From Eutreptiella sp. 'Long Island Sound 2002' (Eukaryota > Euglenozoa > Euglenophyceae > Eutreptiales > Eutreptiaceae), in assembly GCA_964036045.1 (NCBI GenBank), contig OZ038383.1, positions 60,579,725 through 60,643,724 on the forward strand: a stretch of 64,000 nucleotides of DNA, given 5' to 3'. How positions within the stretch are numbered: the first letter of the stretch is position 1; each line of letters begins with the position of its first letter. The notes beneath the pieces were generated by a model. That model did no database searches and was not told where the DNA came from. It saw only the letters and a list, made by a program, of their open reading frames with translations. A program made the translations under genes and the position numbers. Below, piece by piece: positions 7,908 through 17,926 of this stretch.

Positions 7908-10035
7908 ATGGCCCTTGCTGCTGCCCACGCTTGGTGCGAGCACCATCAAAAGCTCCTTGGGGTCCGTCGCCTTGGCGGTTCCGAGGGGTTTACGATGGGT
8001 GATGCCAATGTGAGGCGCCCTGTGGCGACCCGCTTTGAACATGGTGTGGACTTTGGACTCCTTGTCCATAAGTCCCCCTTTATGGCGGACAAGCGGGACC
8101 CCCTGGTTCTCAGCAACTACATCTTCGAGTTGCTAGAGGTAAATCCAGGGGTTGCTGGATTTTTGATCCAGCTTCATACCGAGGATGTGGACGCGGTGGT
8201 GGAGTCCGTCACCGCTCATGCCGAGAAGGGTGCGGGGACGAAGACGACCCTCTATGTGGGTCAGGAGGAGGAGGAGGAGGAAGTGGAGGAGGAGGAGGAG
8301 GATGCGGGGGGGGTGGGGGCTGGGGGGAGGAAGGAGAAGCCCCACAACCCCCTCATGATTAGTGTCTAGAAGGTAAGGCTGAGACCTGGTAAGGGGAAGG
8401 GGAAGTCGGATGGTTGGTTCCCCCAACCCCTCACCCACAACACCCGCCGGGTCTGCACTGACGACCCCGAAAACAAGCTCCCCATGCACTCCCTTTGCCC
8501 CACAAGGGAGTGGGAGCGTGAGTGGTATGGGGTCACCACTCCCAACATTATTTCGGGGCAGGGGGTGATTCTTTTTCCATTTGGGGCAACACCCCCCCTT
8601 ATTGGGGAGGCGGAGGAGGTGGTTGCCGCCGAGCCCTTGGGGGCCTTTAATAGGGACCCCAATGACCTTGTGCTCACGGTGGGGGGAAAGCTGGTGGTCA
8701 ACCACCTCCTCGAACACGATTTTTTGAGTGACATTCAGCTGCAAAGTCTTTTGGATGATTTGGATAGGGTGCCTCTCTCAGAGAAGGCGCCCATTTTCAA
8801 TGAGAACCCCCCCATTGTCGGCAGTTTCCAAGATTCTGGGACCCGCCGCACATTGTATGGCAACTATGGGGGTGCCAACCACTACAAGCACAACCCCCAC
8901 AAGCTCCATGATCTGCCAGTCCTCGAAAGGGTGGCAAATCGTGTGCTTGAGACCGCGAAGAAGACTGTGGTGGGGGGGGGTCGGATGGAGCTGCACCATC
9001 CTTGACATGGCCGAAATTTTGAGCTATGACCACACCCCCCAGCACCTCCATCGCGACGCCCCCCCCTACACTATTCCTGAAGGCACATTGATTGTCAATT
9101 GCCTTATTATGCTAACCCATAATCATGAGGAGGAGAATGGGTCACATTTTCTTTTTGTGCCCTCCAGCAGTTCGGGGTTCCCTGACCCTTGGGTGGAGAG
9201 GGCTGTGCCATTCAAGAGGGGCACTGCCTTTTTTTTTAATGCCCTTGATGTCCACAGGGGGTCGGGGATTCCCAAGGCCTCCCCCATGGGGATAAGGGAC
9301 CCCCGCCTCATGGCATTTTTTGCCATTGAGCTTACCCAGGGGGGGAATCTTCGATTCCCCAACCTGCACGTGACGCAGTCCATTAAAAGGCCCCAGCTGG
9401 GGGCACCTGGTGGCCGGGTGGCCAGGACATTCCAGTGTGATGGGGCGGTTAGGTGTAGGGGGAAGGTGGTAGCCGATTGCTACGGATGCAATCGGCTGAT
9501 TTTGTGCACCGCCCACAAAGATGGCCTTTGTGTGCCATGCCAGGAGGGGGAGGAGGTGGAGGGGGGGGAGGAGGAGGAGGTGGTGGTGGACCCCAATGGG
9601 GTCAGCATTGAGCTATCTGCTCAGTGCTTGCTCCCGGTGGGAACAACCACAGGGCATTTTTTGTTGTCGGGGTGGGGGATTGGGAGGGAGGTGATTGCCC
9701 CCCTCACTAATGAGGAGGCGGGGGCGGTCGCAGGCCACCCCGATCAGTGCCCCTTGGCCAAGGTGTGCCAAGGTGTGTGGGGAGGCACTGCCCTGGCCCA
9801 CCTTGCAAGGGCATGTTGGGATTAAGGTGCCGGCGGGCACCATTTTGGTGGTGAGGAGGGGTTGTATGGGGGAGTGGCAAGGGTGGCCCCTGAGGTGGAG
9901 GGGGTGGCCCAGGTGGTGGAGTGGCGGCAGGTGGGGGAGTATGCGGCCGTCACGGACTTCGTGCGGCTGCGGAGGCTGGGCCTGGTGCTGGACGACGCCA
10001 AGAAGGAGGGCCAAGGCATGTGTCCATGTCACCAG
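7908..10035 (+). pseudogene. 2OG-Fe(II) dioxygenase-like protein of element B with Cys-rich domain
   Basis: The frame from ATG 7908 runs to 8977 with one in-frame TAG (8367-8369). It shifts at a G run near 8975, runs to about 9820 and shifts once more before donor CACCAG|GTGTG at 10036. The N-terminal domain (NPGVAGFLIQLHTEDVDAVV) matches NPNLQAIVLQLHDTDARAVV in J. An acidic Glu run follows. The jelly roll has the full facial triad: H-x-D in HLHRDAPP (9049-9057), distal His in DVHRGSG (9253-9255) and Arg in RDPRLMAFFAIE (9304-9306). A cysteine-rich module follows at 9436-9543, spaced C-x2-C-x5-C-x2-H-x4-C-x2-C and shared with J, probably binding zinc. A nucleic-acid oxygenase role is inferred. 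The exon ends CPCHQ, like CPCDCK in A. Confidence 0.65.
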
Positions 10036-10232
10036 GTGTGAAAACTTCCCACAACACCCTGCTCTAACCCCTGCTCTAACTAGTTATCGCGCTAGGTTAT
10101 CGCGTTCTAACTAGTTATCGCGGGGTTATCGCGGGGGGTTATCGCGGGGGTTATCGCGCGATAACCTAGTTATCGCAGGGGTTATCGCGCGGGTTATCGC
10201 GTGTTTTTTTTTGTTTCTTTTGTTTTTTTCAG
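10036..10232 (+). other. Intron with B-family palindrome cluster 2
   Basis: Donor GTGTGAAAAC, acceptor TTTTTTTCAG. GTTATCGCG palindromes occupy 10076-10202. The position matches the palindrome introns of A, C and J. Confidence 0.65.
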
Positions 10233-11409
10233 GCTACCATCTTGCAGCTGCCCCGTATCTTCGTCAAGGACGACGCCCAGGCAGCCGAGGCAGCGGGCGG
10301 AGCAGCAGAAGCAGCAGGGGCACGGCCCGGTTGGAGCTGGAGGGGGAGAAGAGGCTGCCGGAGGGGGCGTCGTGGCGGTGGGGGGAGCCTGGGGATGAGG
10401 CCTGCAGGATGGGGGGGACGGGATGGTACCGGCAGGTCACCATCACCGAGAAGGAGGGGGGGGTGGAGAGGAAGACCAACCTCACCCTCCCCTCCTATGT
10501 GTGGGTTGGGGGGGAAATGGCCAAGTGGCCGAATGCCGCAGAGGGGGAAACGGTTGCGGCTTTTTTGTGTTTGTTTGGGATGAGCGACCCCCCCCAAAGG
10601 AAATCTTATTTCCTTTTGAGGGTGTGTTTTTTGTGGGAGGGGGAGTATACGGGGAGGGAAGTGTGGCAGAAGCTGCACAGGGGGGGGGACATCCACCAGG
10701 TTGGTGGGTATGACCCCCCCCCTTCTGTGGTGGACGCCACTGCCGATGGGGTTCGGCAGTATGCACCCAAGGGGGGAAGGCCGGGAAAAGGCCAGACGAA
10801 GCGGGGACCAGACGTGGTGGTGGTTGAGCCGGATGCCCCCCCCCCCTTAGGGGTAAGGGCCAAACCCCCGCCCCCAAGCCCTCCCCCAAGCCATCGAAGG
10901 TGGCAAAGGTGGCGGCGGCCCAGCCCCCCCATGAGGCCCTGAACGTGGAGGCCTTGGGGGCCAGTGTGGCCACCCACGTGACGGACGCTTGCCAGGTTTT
11001 GGTGGAGCAGGCGGCCGCCACGGGGGTCGAGGCCGCACTGGCCAAGGGTCGGTCGGCCGACCACAAGTCGGCCTTGGCGAAGGCCGAAAAGGCCCAGGGC
11101 AACACCCAGCGTGCCCTGGACCAGGCCCTCAACCTGGCCGCGAAGAGGGGGGAGGAGGTGGAGGCGATGAGGGAGGCCCTGAGGGAGGCCCAGGAGGGGA
11201 GGCGGAAGGCGGAGGTGGAGGCGGCCCAGCTTAGGGTGGAGGTGGAGGGGCAGCGGAGGAGGGGGGATGACCTCCGGCAGCGCTTGGGGGTGGCCGAGGC
11301 GCAGGTGCGCAGCCTCACCTCCACCCTCAGTGCCTCCTTCACCGCCCAGCAGGGGCTGGCGCCGCAAGGGTTGCAGAGTCAGGGTAGCGGGAGTAGGAGT
11401 GGGAGCCAA
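10233..11409 (+). pseudogene. Basic/coiled-coil transposon protein of element B
   Basis: The exon begins ILQLPRIFVKDDAQAAEAAG after the acceptor. The frame shifts near 10318 into LELEGEKRLPEGASWRWGEPG and a beta-rich domain (GWYRQVTITEKEGG, TLPSYVWVGGEMAKWP, VAAFLCLFGM), the counterpart of the A and C exons. A second shift at a C run (about 10845) leads to a long heptad coiled coil (about 10930-11330, with KAEVEAAQLRVEVEGQRRR) and a Gly/Ser/Gln tail GLQSQGSGSRSGSQ, like the GSGSQGSQ tail of J. An in-frame TGA at 11410-11412 separates it from the second jelly-roll module, which continues in the same frame as in J. No enzymatic motif is seen in this part. Confidence 0.6.
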
Positions 11410-11412
11410 TGA

Positions 11413-12048
11413 CTCGTGGGTTTGCTAAGGGGGTTGCCCAAGGGCATTTTTCGTGGGGAGGAGCGATATGGGGCCCAAGTGGACATGTGCCACTTCGGCC
11501 TCGTGGGAAGTGGAAACCCCAACCCCTCTAATTTTAGGGCGACCCACATGGCCGCTGCTACCCTGAGGCCTGCCCTCACCCCCTTGGTTGCAGACCTCAA
11601 TGGGTATTGCACCTCCAATGCTCCACCATGGTTCACATGGTGTAGCATCCAAATTGTTCGCCCCCAAGGGACGGACACCATGGGCCTCCACTCCCATTTG
11701 CGGGATGGGGCGCCCATGGCGCTTATTGTGTGTGTGGGGTCTTTCACGGGGGGTGAGTTTTGGGTGGAGAGTGGTGGCCTGCTGAATCCCTCCATGAGGG
11801 AAAAAAAGCGGCACACCCGTGTGTGCAAGGGTAGGGCGGTGGAGGGTTGGGCATGCACCGCCACCCCCCAAGCCCCGGTGTTGTTCAACACCAGGGCACT
11901 ACACGCTCCATTGCCATGGGAGGGCGAGCGATGGAGCGTGATTTTTTATAGTGCGGGGTGGGTTCTGCACTGCACGCCTGTGTGGCGGCAGCAGCTGGTG
12001 TCCATGGGTTTTAGGGTGCCCAATGTTTCTTCTAACCCCTCCAGCTAG
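11413..12048 (+). CDS. Second jelly-roll (2OG dioxygenase-like) module of element B
   Basis: It continues the coiled-coil frame after a single TGA. Visible blocks are GLHSHLRDGAPMALIV, GSFTGGEFWVESGG, RAVEGW, APVLFNTRALHAPLPWEGER and WSVIFYSAGW. The order His/Asp strand, GG-E-W strand, then His plus WEGER Arg strand resembles a cupin/2OG oxygenase core. J carries the same module (GHRHMKDPSPLSVICVVG, HSGGEVCVETDG). Whether a complete Fe(II) triad exists is uncertain: the first His/Asp pair reads H-S-H-L-R-D rather than H-x-D. It could be catalytic or a degenerate binding domain. Confidence 0.5.
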   Translation, partial: LVGLLRGLPKGIFRGEERYGAQVDMCHFGLVGSGNPNPSNFRATHMAAATLRPALTPLVADLNGYCTSNAPPWFTWCSIQIVRPQGTDTMGLHSHLRDGAPMALIVCVGSFTGGEFWVESGGLLNPSMREKKRHTRVCKGRAVEGWACTATPQAPVLFNTRALHAPLPWEGERWSVIFYSAGWVLHCTPVWRQQLVSMGFRVPNVSSNPSS

Positions 12049-12309
12049 TGTAATTTGTGATTCGATTATTGTTCACTATTTCTATTTTTTCTGCTTTGGT
12101 GGGATGCCCACCATGGTTTGTCATTGTGTACTCGGAGGAGGGGCAACTAGCCCGGAACATGTCCATTTGACTGATTTGAATTTGTGATTGTGGCGCCATA
12201 TACCCCGTGCCTGCACATTGTTGACATCTCCAAGGTTTCCTGGGTGCAAAATCAACGTTTGTGAAGGTTTTAGGGTGCCCAACGCTTGCTCTAACCCCTC
12301 CAGTTAGTG
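12049..12309. other. Spacer of element B with a repeated C-terminal segment
   Basis: No gene. A partial repeat of the preceding gene's end (GGTTTTAGGGTGCCCAA..CTTCTAACCCCTCCAG at about 12007-12045) recurs near 12263-12304, suggesting a small duplication in the 3'UTR. Confidence 0.5.
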
Positions 12310-12482
12310 CGCAGTAACCCCTGCTCTAACTAGTTATCGCGGGGGTTATCGCGCGATAACTGGGTGCTCTAACTAGTTATCGCGGGGGTTATCGCGCTCT
12401 AACTAGTTATCGCGGGGGGTTATCGCGGGGGTTATCGCGCGATAACCTAGTTATCGCGGGGGTTATCGCGTGGGTTATCGCG
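12310..12482. repeat. B-family palindrome cluster 3
   Basis: CTAACTAGTTATCGCG and GGTTATCGCGCGATAAC units. They end about 45 bp before the acceptor GTGCCCAG (12523-12530) and 65 bp before the transposase ATG. Confidence 0.9.
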
Positions 12483-12546
12483 TGTGTTTTTTGGGCCCTT
12501 GCTTGAAAACCCTCCCTCATTTCGTGCCCAGGTCCTCTTATTCTTC

Positions 12547-14180
12547 ATGGATAGTGCTGTCAATGAGGCCCTGCGGGCTCTCAACACAGCTAACCTCCGG
12601 TTGTACACCGATCTGCAGAAGGCGGTTCAGCGGCTGGTGCGAGTTCTATTGGGTGACCCAAACGTTGTGTGTGGCACCAACACCAAAGGCGAAGTTTGTT
12701 TAAGTGGTGGGGCGTGCACTGCCCTGTTTGGCCCACTTGGCGGCCATCTTGCATTAACAGCTCAGGAGCATGAGGCCCTGAGCATGCTACGCATGGCATG
12801 CAGCATGCATCTCTCCCAACGGGCCCTTTTGCAAATGCCCCGCCGTTGCACACAACGGGACCTAAGGACCGTTCGGCAACGGATCATGCCCTACTTTCCC
12901 CAAACAACCATTGTAAAGTCTACCACAGGCCGCAATAGGGCAGCTGCCCATGTGCCTTTGCAATCAATTGTGCAAAGTGCAACATCTATGGCCCGAGTTA
13001 TCGGGAAACCCCCCCCTAGTGGCGTTGCCATTGTTGTTATTTCAGTTGATGCGACTTCCTTGTGGAAGGCATCCTCTACCCGTGCGGATGTATGGGTTAA
13101 TGTATGGGGGGGGGGGGGGCAAAATATGCTTCGAAGGTGAAGCTATGGGCCTTATGGTTTTGCATGGATGGCGGGGATGAACAGGCTTTTTTGAGAAGCC
13201 TGGACATCTCCGCCAACCTCAACCAAGAGGTGAGGGATGTGGAAGAGGACGTTGTCCTCTTTCAAAACCAATTTTTGACTTGCACTGTCATTTTGATAGG
13301 GGATGGGAAGGGGATGCAAGCAATGGGGGGGGCTGGGTCTAAGTGTTGGTTGTGCAAAGACCCCAATGGGATTGTTGAGCAAAGGGGGGTGGAGTCCACC
13401 TCAAGATGGGGGGCATTCTTGAGAAGTGTGACCCCTGATAGGCGGCCGGGGGACTACCAACATGCAGCATGCCGCATCCTAAACGGCATTGCAAAGCGCA
13501 TTGAGACCACCCTTCAGGCCCTCCCCCCTGGTACCCCTGGTAAGGCCCAAGCTCTTGCAGCTTTGCAGGCCTTCAAACAAGCCCTCAAGGATGAGACCTC
13601 AGGCATCCCTCTCAGGGAACGCCTCCCTTCGGCCTCGAGGGCCACAGAAAAAGATTTCGATCTAACAAGCACCAAAGTTTTCCTAACCTCCCCCCCCTTC
13701 CAAAGGCAATTTGTGGATTGCCTCAAAGAGAATGTCCCCACAGTGAGGACCCCTGGGGGACCTATGTTATGGGTTGTTGTGCATGTCATGGTGAAATGCA
13801 TTGAGGGTTTGTATGAGCTTTGCACGGTGAGGGAGTTGTACACTCTAACCCAAGTGGAACGCCACCGTGCGTTGACACCAAATTTTCAAAAGCGTGGGGA
13901 GACTCAGGTTGGTCCCCCACCAGGTGGATCCATTGGTGCTTGGCACATTCCACCTTTTTTGCCCAGAAATGGAGGAACATTTTTCAGTTTTCCTCCATCC
14001 CAACGGAGTATCGGCATGGGCCTTACAAAAGTAGGCTCAAAAATTGTTTTAAGGGTTGGTCCTTGGTGAGGCCAAGTGTCCCTCCGCCACATGCACCATT
14101 GCATGTCCATGAACGCCCTGGAGCAAGGGCTTTTGGGACTGGAGGCAGCCAAGGCCTCAGATATTGATGACTTTGTATGA
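12547..14180 (+). pseudogene. DDE-type transposase with CWxC insertion, element B (frameshifted)
   Basis: ATG 12547 follows an acceptor by 16 bp. D1 is residue 168 (GTT-GAT in VISVDATSLWKASS, 13048-13050), the same place as D167 in A. A shift at a G run (13108-13118) leads to the next frame, with D2 in IGDGKGMQA (13302-13304), CWLC, GDYQHAACRIL and FDLTSTKVFL. Another shift near 13880 gives RWIHWCLAHSTFFAQKW and the candidate Glu in SIPTEYRHGPYKSR. A final shift gives the C-terminus MNALEQGLLGLEAAKA, ending TGA 14178-14180, parallel to E2. The gene is inactive as it reads unless the homopolymer shifts are sequencing errors. Confidence 0.65.
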
Positions 14181-14252
14181 AAAACGACCACACATGCTTT
14201 GTGCCAAGTGTTTTGTGTTGTTTGTCCTAGGGAGAGAGGGAGGAGGGGTGCG

Positions 14253-14362
14253 CGATAACTACACGCGATAACTACGCGATAACTGAGTTATCGCGCGATA
14301 ACTAGCGCGATAACTAGTTAGAGCAGGGTGCTCTAACTGCGTTCTAACTCTGTTCTAACTGT
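14253..14362. repeat. B-family palindrome cluster 4 (3' terminal)
   Basis: GCGATAACTACGCGATAAC units followed by GTTCTAACT units, after the transposase and before the right inverted repeat. The stretch 14363-14524 holds no gene. Confidence 0.85.
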
Positions 14363-14558
14363 GCTCTAACTCTTCGACCCCCCCCCAAAAACCACCCCTA
14401 CAATGAGGGTTATGTGGGGAAAGAAAGGGGATGGGGGGTTTTTGAGGGTGCTGAATCCATTCTTTTAGGTGGTTTGCCCCAAAATTGAGGGTAGGTGGGT
14501 GTTCCAGAAATTGCGTTCTAACTAGGGGTTCCGCACCACGCCCTAGAACGCTGCATCC

Positions 14559-16019
14559 GAATCGTCACGGAGGAGGGTTTTACCGCGGCGGGCTACCGCC
14601 AGTATGACCACATCATCCCTGAGGATCCGTGGGCCCGACTGGCGGAGCTCGCCACGGTGAAACTCGACCCGTCGATGCTCGAGGAGGTGGACCTCCAGGC
14701 CCCCGGGGAAGGTGGGGGGCACTATCAGACAACGGTCTCCAGAGTCCCCCACTGGCTCCCGGACGACCTTTGGCAGGCAAATCTGGCCCTGCTGGGGTTC
14801 TGCCTCCCACCGCTGGAGGGACTTGAGGCCTTGTGCCCCAAGATCATCGAGCGGTGGGAGGCAGAACCCTGGAAGGGCTTCCAGGTCCCCCAACGCGATT
14901 TTGCACTGTCAGTGAAACAGTCACTGCAGCGCATGGTCGTGTTCATCACCCTCACCCTGCACCTCCCCCCCGTCCAAGTCCCTCCAGGTGTGCCCGGGCA
15001 CACAGGGGGGCTATCACGCTGCGAATCGGTGGGATATTGTTATCCAACCGATTCGCAGCGTGACGCTCCTCCGCGGGACGGTGCTCCACCGCGGTGCGGG
15101 CGGGCCTGGCCGGGCACTGTTCATCCCGTTTGCACGCGCCGGCTACCAGTCGCGCATGCTGACCGTGGAGCCGGAGAGTGTAACGGAGCTGATGAACAGC
15201 GTTCCGGTGATGCCCTCCGAGCTTCTGGCCGAAGGGGGCTGCAGTTGGGTCTCCTCTGGGCACAGAGGGGTCTCCTTTGGGCACAGAGGACATTTTGAAC
15301 TTCAGCCCCCCTGACCAGGGGTCTGAGGAGTCAGCCCCGGCGGAGGCAGTCCCCGCGACCGACCCCGTGCCTGCCCCCCAAGAGGAGGACATGGCGGACG
15401 CGCCGGCGGATGGGGAGCCTGCCCCTCCCCCACAGAGTGCGGCACACGAGGCCGACCCCGTGCCTGCTCCCCAAGAGGAGGACATGCCGGAGGCCGCCGG
15501 ATGCGGAGGAGAAGCCGGCCGCGCCGGCTGATGCGGATGCCGCCCCCCCCCCACAGAGTGCGGCAGAGGAGGACGTCCTCACTCCCGACGCGTTCCCCCA
15601 GCCAGTCTGCTTCGTGTCGCAGGCTGCGCAGCCGTTGGACCCCCCGGTGCCCTACATGGGGGACATCCTCCTCCTGCAGGAGGGGATGTGTGCGGGGCTG
15701 TTCCTGACCCCCACCGACCACGCGCACGCGGGGCCCAGTGTTCGGACAGCGGCTGCCTGCCTCACTCCGCACATCCACCGGTGGTGGCTTCCCCCCCCCC
15801 GAGGCGACCGACCGGTGCCGCGTGCGCTGCACAGCCGGCACGGTGGTGTACTCGTTCGCTTCGGTGGGCGCCGCGTTCGTGCGGGAGCCAGGGGCCGCCC
15901 GCATGGCCTGGATGCACATGGCCCACTTCACGCAGCCCCTGAGCTCCCAGGACGCTGAGATGTTGGGCCTCGTTCGCGTGGACAAGGCACGCCGTGCCAT
16001 CTGCTCCTGCGGCGAGAAG
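14559..16019 (+). pseudogene. Element C dioxygenase gene, part 2
   Basis: It resumes after element B with EEGFTAAGYRQYDHI and WLPDDLWQANLALLGFCLPP. After a +1 shift at a G run (about 15005) it reads GYHAANRWDIVIQP and TLLRGTVLHRGAGGPGRALFI, a jelly-roll signature with distal His and Arg; the first metal motif is not clear. A Pro/Ala/Glu-rich linker (PVPAPQEEDM repeated three times) and more shifts follow. The last frame (15738-16019) ends RRAICSCGEK at donor AAG|GTGTGC. The exon end is Cys-rich, as in A, B and J. At 15015-15062 a perfect 16-bp inverted repeat sits in the coding sequence. Confidence 0.55.
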
Positions 16020-16410
16020 GTGTGCTCGCGCGGTGCTTTGCATGCACACGATTTTGTCACACGTCACACGTCACACGTTGCATTTGGCGCGCGCGAAATA
16101 CCAGATTGGCGCGCCAACTTCGCAGTTGGCGCGCGCCAATTTCCAACTCATCGGTTGGAGCGCGCCGAGTGACAAGTTGGCGCGCCAAGTATCCAGTTGG
16201 CGCGCGCCAAGTCCAGTTTTGGCGCGCGCCAAATCCAGTTTTGGCACGCCAAGCAACTAGTTGGCGCGCGCCAAGTCCAGTTTTGGCGCTTGGTTTGGTT
16301 TTATCGGAAAGGTTGTTGTGTGGCTGGTTTTTGTGTTGTCTTGGTTGTCGCATTGGTGTCGTTGTGTGCATTATTCAATGCTTGTTCAATGTGATGTTGT
16401 GTATTTGCAG
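16020..16410 (+). other. Intron with C-family palindrome cluster 1
   Basis: Donor GTGTGCTCGC, acceptor TATTTGCAG; phase 0 on both sides (CSCGEK then AAIHYANFQLEV). About ten TTGGCGCGCCAA-type palindromes lie at 16083-16290. Confidence 0.75.
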
Positions 16411-17652
16411 GCCGCAATCCACTACGCCAATTTTCAACTGGAAGTGGACCCGCGTCCAGTGCCCGTGCCGGCCGCAGCGGAGCAGCGGCAGGAGCAGTGG
16501 CAAGAGGAGCGGCAAGAGCAGCGGCAAAAGCAGCAGGAGGGGTTGGAGGTGGATGTGGAGGTGGAGGTGCATTGGAAAGTTCCGGAGGTCCCGGAACCGG
16601 CAGACTTCGGGGAAGAGTTGCACCTCCCCGATAAGTTCGTGAAGGTGACGTCTGCCGAGGCGACGGCGGGGGACGTCATCGATGGGGGGGGGACGAGGAT
16701 CAGCCGCCTGTTCCGGGCGGAGGTGATTCAGCGGGGGTCCGGACCGAATAGGGTGGTGGAGTGCCGGTTCTGGGCAGTGGTGCAGGGGAAGGGGGGGGTG
16801 CAACCATGGGTTGTCTCAGTTGTGCCATTTGTGCAGGTGGCCCCCCCCTCCACGCACAACCGGCTCCTCCTCTGCAGCATTGACGCTCTGGGACAGTTGC
16901 AGAGGTGGAAGCAGTGCAAGTGGAGCGACGTGCGGGCCATTGCCTCTGCCCCCCACTTGAAGGAGGCAGCGCAGGTGTTTCTCCTCCGCTTCCAGAAGCA
17001 GCTCCTGGGGAAAGGGCCGAAGGGGGAGAAGGGGGGCAAGGCCGGATCCGACGCGTCTGGGGACCCATCCCTGCCGAGCAAGGGCCGCACGGAGCAGCAG
17101 GCCAGGGGCTCCAGGCGCCCTCGACCCACGACTACCCCCAAGGAGGCAGCAGAGGCAGCGCAAGCAGCGCGCGACGGGGGGGGGGGGTGGCAGGGGAGAA
17201 GGCGGAGATTCTCCAGCTGGAGGCGGAGAACAAGCTGCTGCGCGAGCAACTGAAGGCGGCGGAGGCCGCCCGCAAGACGGCGCAAGAGGCGCTCACCGGC
17301 GAGCGCGCCGCGTGGGAGCGGCGGGAGAAAGGGTGGGAAAAGCAGAGGGCGGAGTTGCAGCAGCAGCTGTCCGCCACGGCGCAGGTGCGTGCAGTTTGGG
17401 GGGGGGGGGGGGGGGGCAGAGGGTGGCGGCGACCCCGACCATGTGCTGTACCTGCAGCCCCCGGCGGTTGAGTTGCACTCCGCACTCAGCGCCCAACGCC
17501 ATGTGGCCCTCAACATGGGGGTCAAAGAGACCACCCTCACGGAGCAGAAGGGCCTGCTGGACAAGCACACGGTTGCGCACCTACTGGACCCCAAGCGCAA
17601 GCGGGCGGAAGAGGGCGAGGGGAGTCAGGGCAGCAAGCGGTCGAGGAAATGA
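16411..17652 (+). pseudogene. Basic/coiled-coil transposon protein of element C
   Basis: The exon starts AAIHYANFQLEV after the acceptor. A Gln/Glu-rich N-terminal stretch precedes a beta-rich domain (RLFRAEVIQRGSGPNRV, FWAVVQGKGGVQPW, WKQCKWSDVRAIASAP) and a Lys/Gly linker. After a shift at a G run (17176-17186) comes a coiled coil (EILQLEAENKLLREQLKAAE, RREKGWEKQRAELQQQL). A 73-bp intron (17385-17457, GTGCGT to CTGCAG) containing a 20-G run joins ATAQ to PPAVELHS in phase. The protein ends with a nuclear-localisation-like KRKRAEEGEGS and SKRSRK. No second jelly roll follows. Role inferred as a DNA-binding or assembly partner of the transposase. Confidence 0.6.
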
Positions 17653-17675
17653 GGAGGCACTGCGCGTCAATGGCT

Positions 17676-17822
17676 TTGGCGCGCGCCAAGTGGTAAGTTG
17701 GCGCGCCAACTCCTGATTTGGCGTTCGCCAACAGGGGAGTTGGCGCCCGCCAAATGAGAAGTTGGCGCGCCAACTCAGGACTTGGCGCGCGCCAACTAAC
17801 GAGCTGGCGCGCGCGAACTGCG
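17676..17822. repeat. C-family palindrome cluster 2
   Basis: TTGGCGCGCGCCAA and TTGGCGCGCCAA variants between the coiled-coil stop and the transposase ATG at 17927. A pyrimidine-rich CTTCCCTTGTATG stretch follows, but no single acceptor is obvious. Confidence 0.85.
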
Positions 17823-17926
17823 TTCTACCTGCGTGCCAGCTGTGTGCCAACGTGCGCCAACCTTCCCTTGTATGATCCCACCCGCCTGCCACGTCCTCAC
17901 GTGCCGCACGACTTTGTTTGTGCACC

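Larger units (their letters stand above)
7525..14558 (+). mobile_element. Composite DNA transposon, element B (TTATCGCGATAA family)
   Basis: It is bounded by perfect 34-bp inverted repeats at 7525-7558 and 14525-14558 (outer sequence GGATGCAGCGTTCTAGGGCG). Three modules lie inside: dioxygenase, coiled coil plus second jelly roll, and transposase. GTTATCGCG-type palindromes cluster upstream of each and after the last. The element splits the dioxygenase gene of element C. No clear direct target duplication is seen next to the inverted repeats. Confidence 0.9.

Noticed and set aside
7699-14362. CRISPR-like arrays in the regularly repeated palindromes
   Set aside because: Repeats are palindromic, of variable spacing, without unique spacers, in a eukaryotic intron-bearing context.
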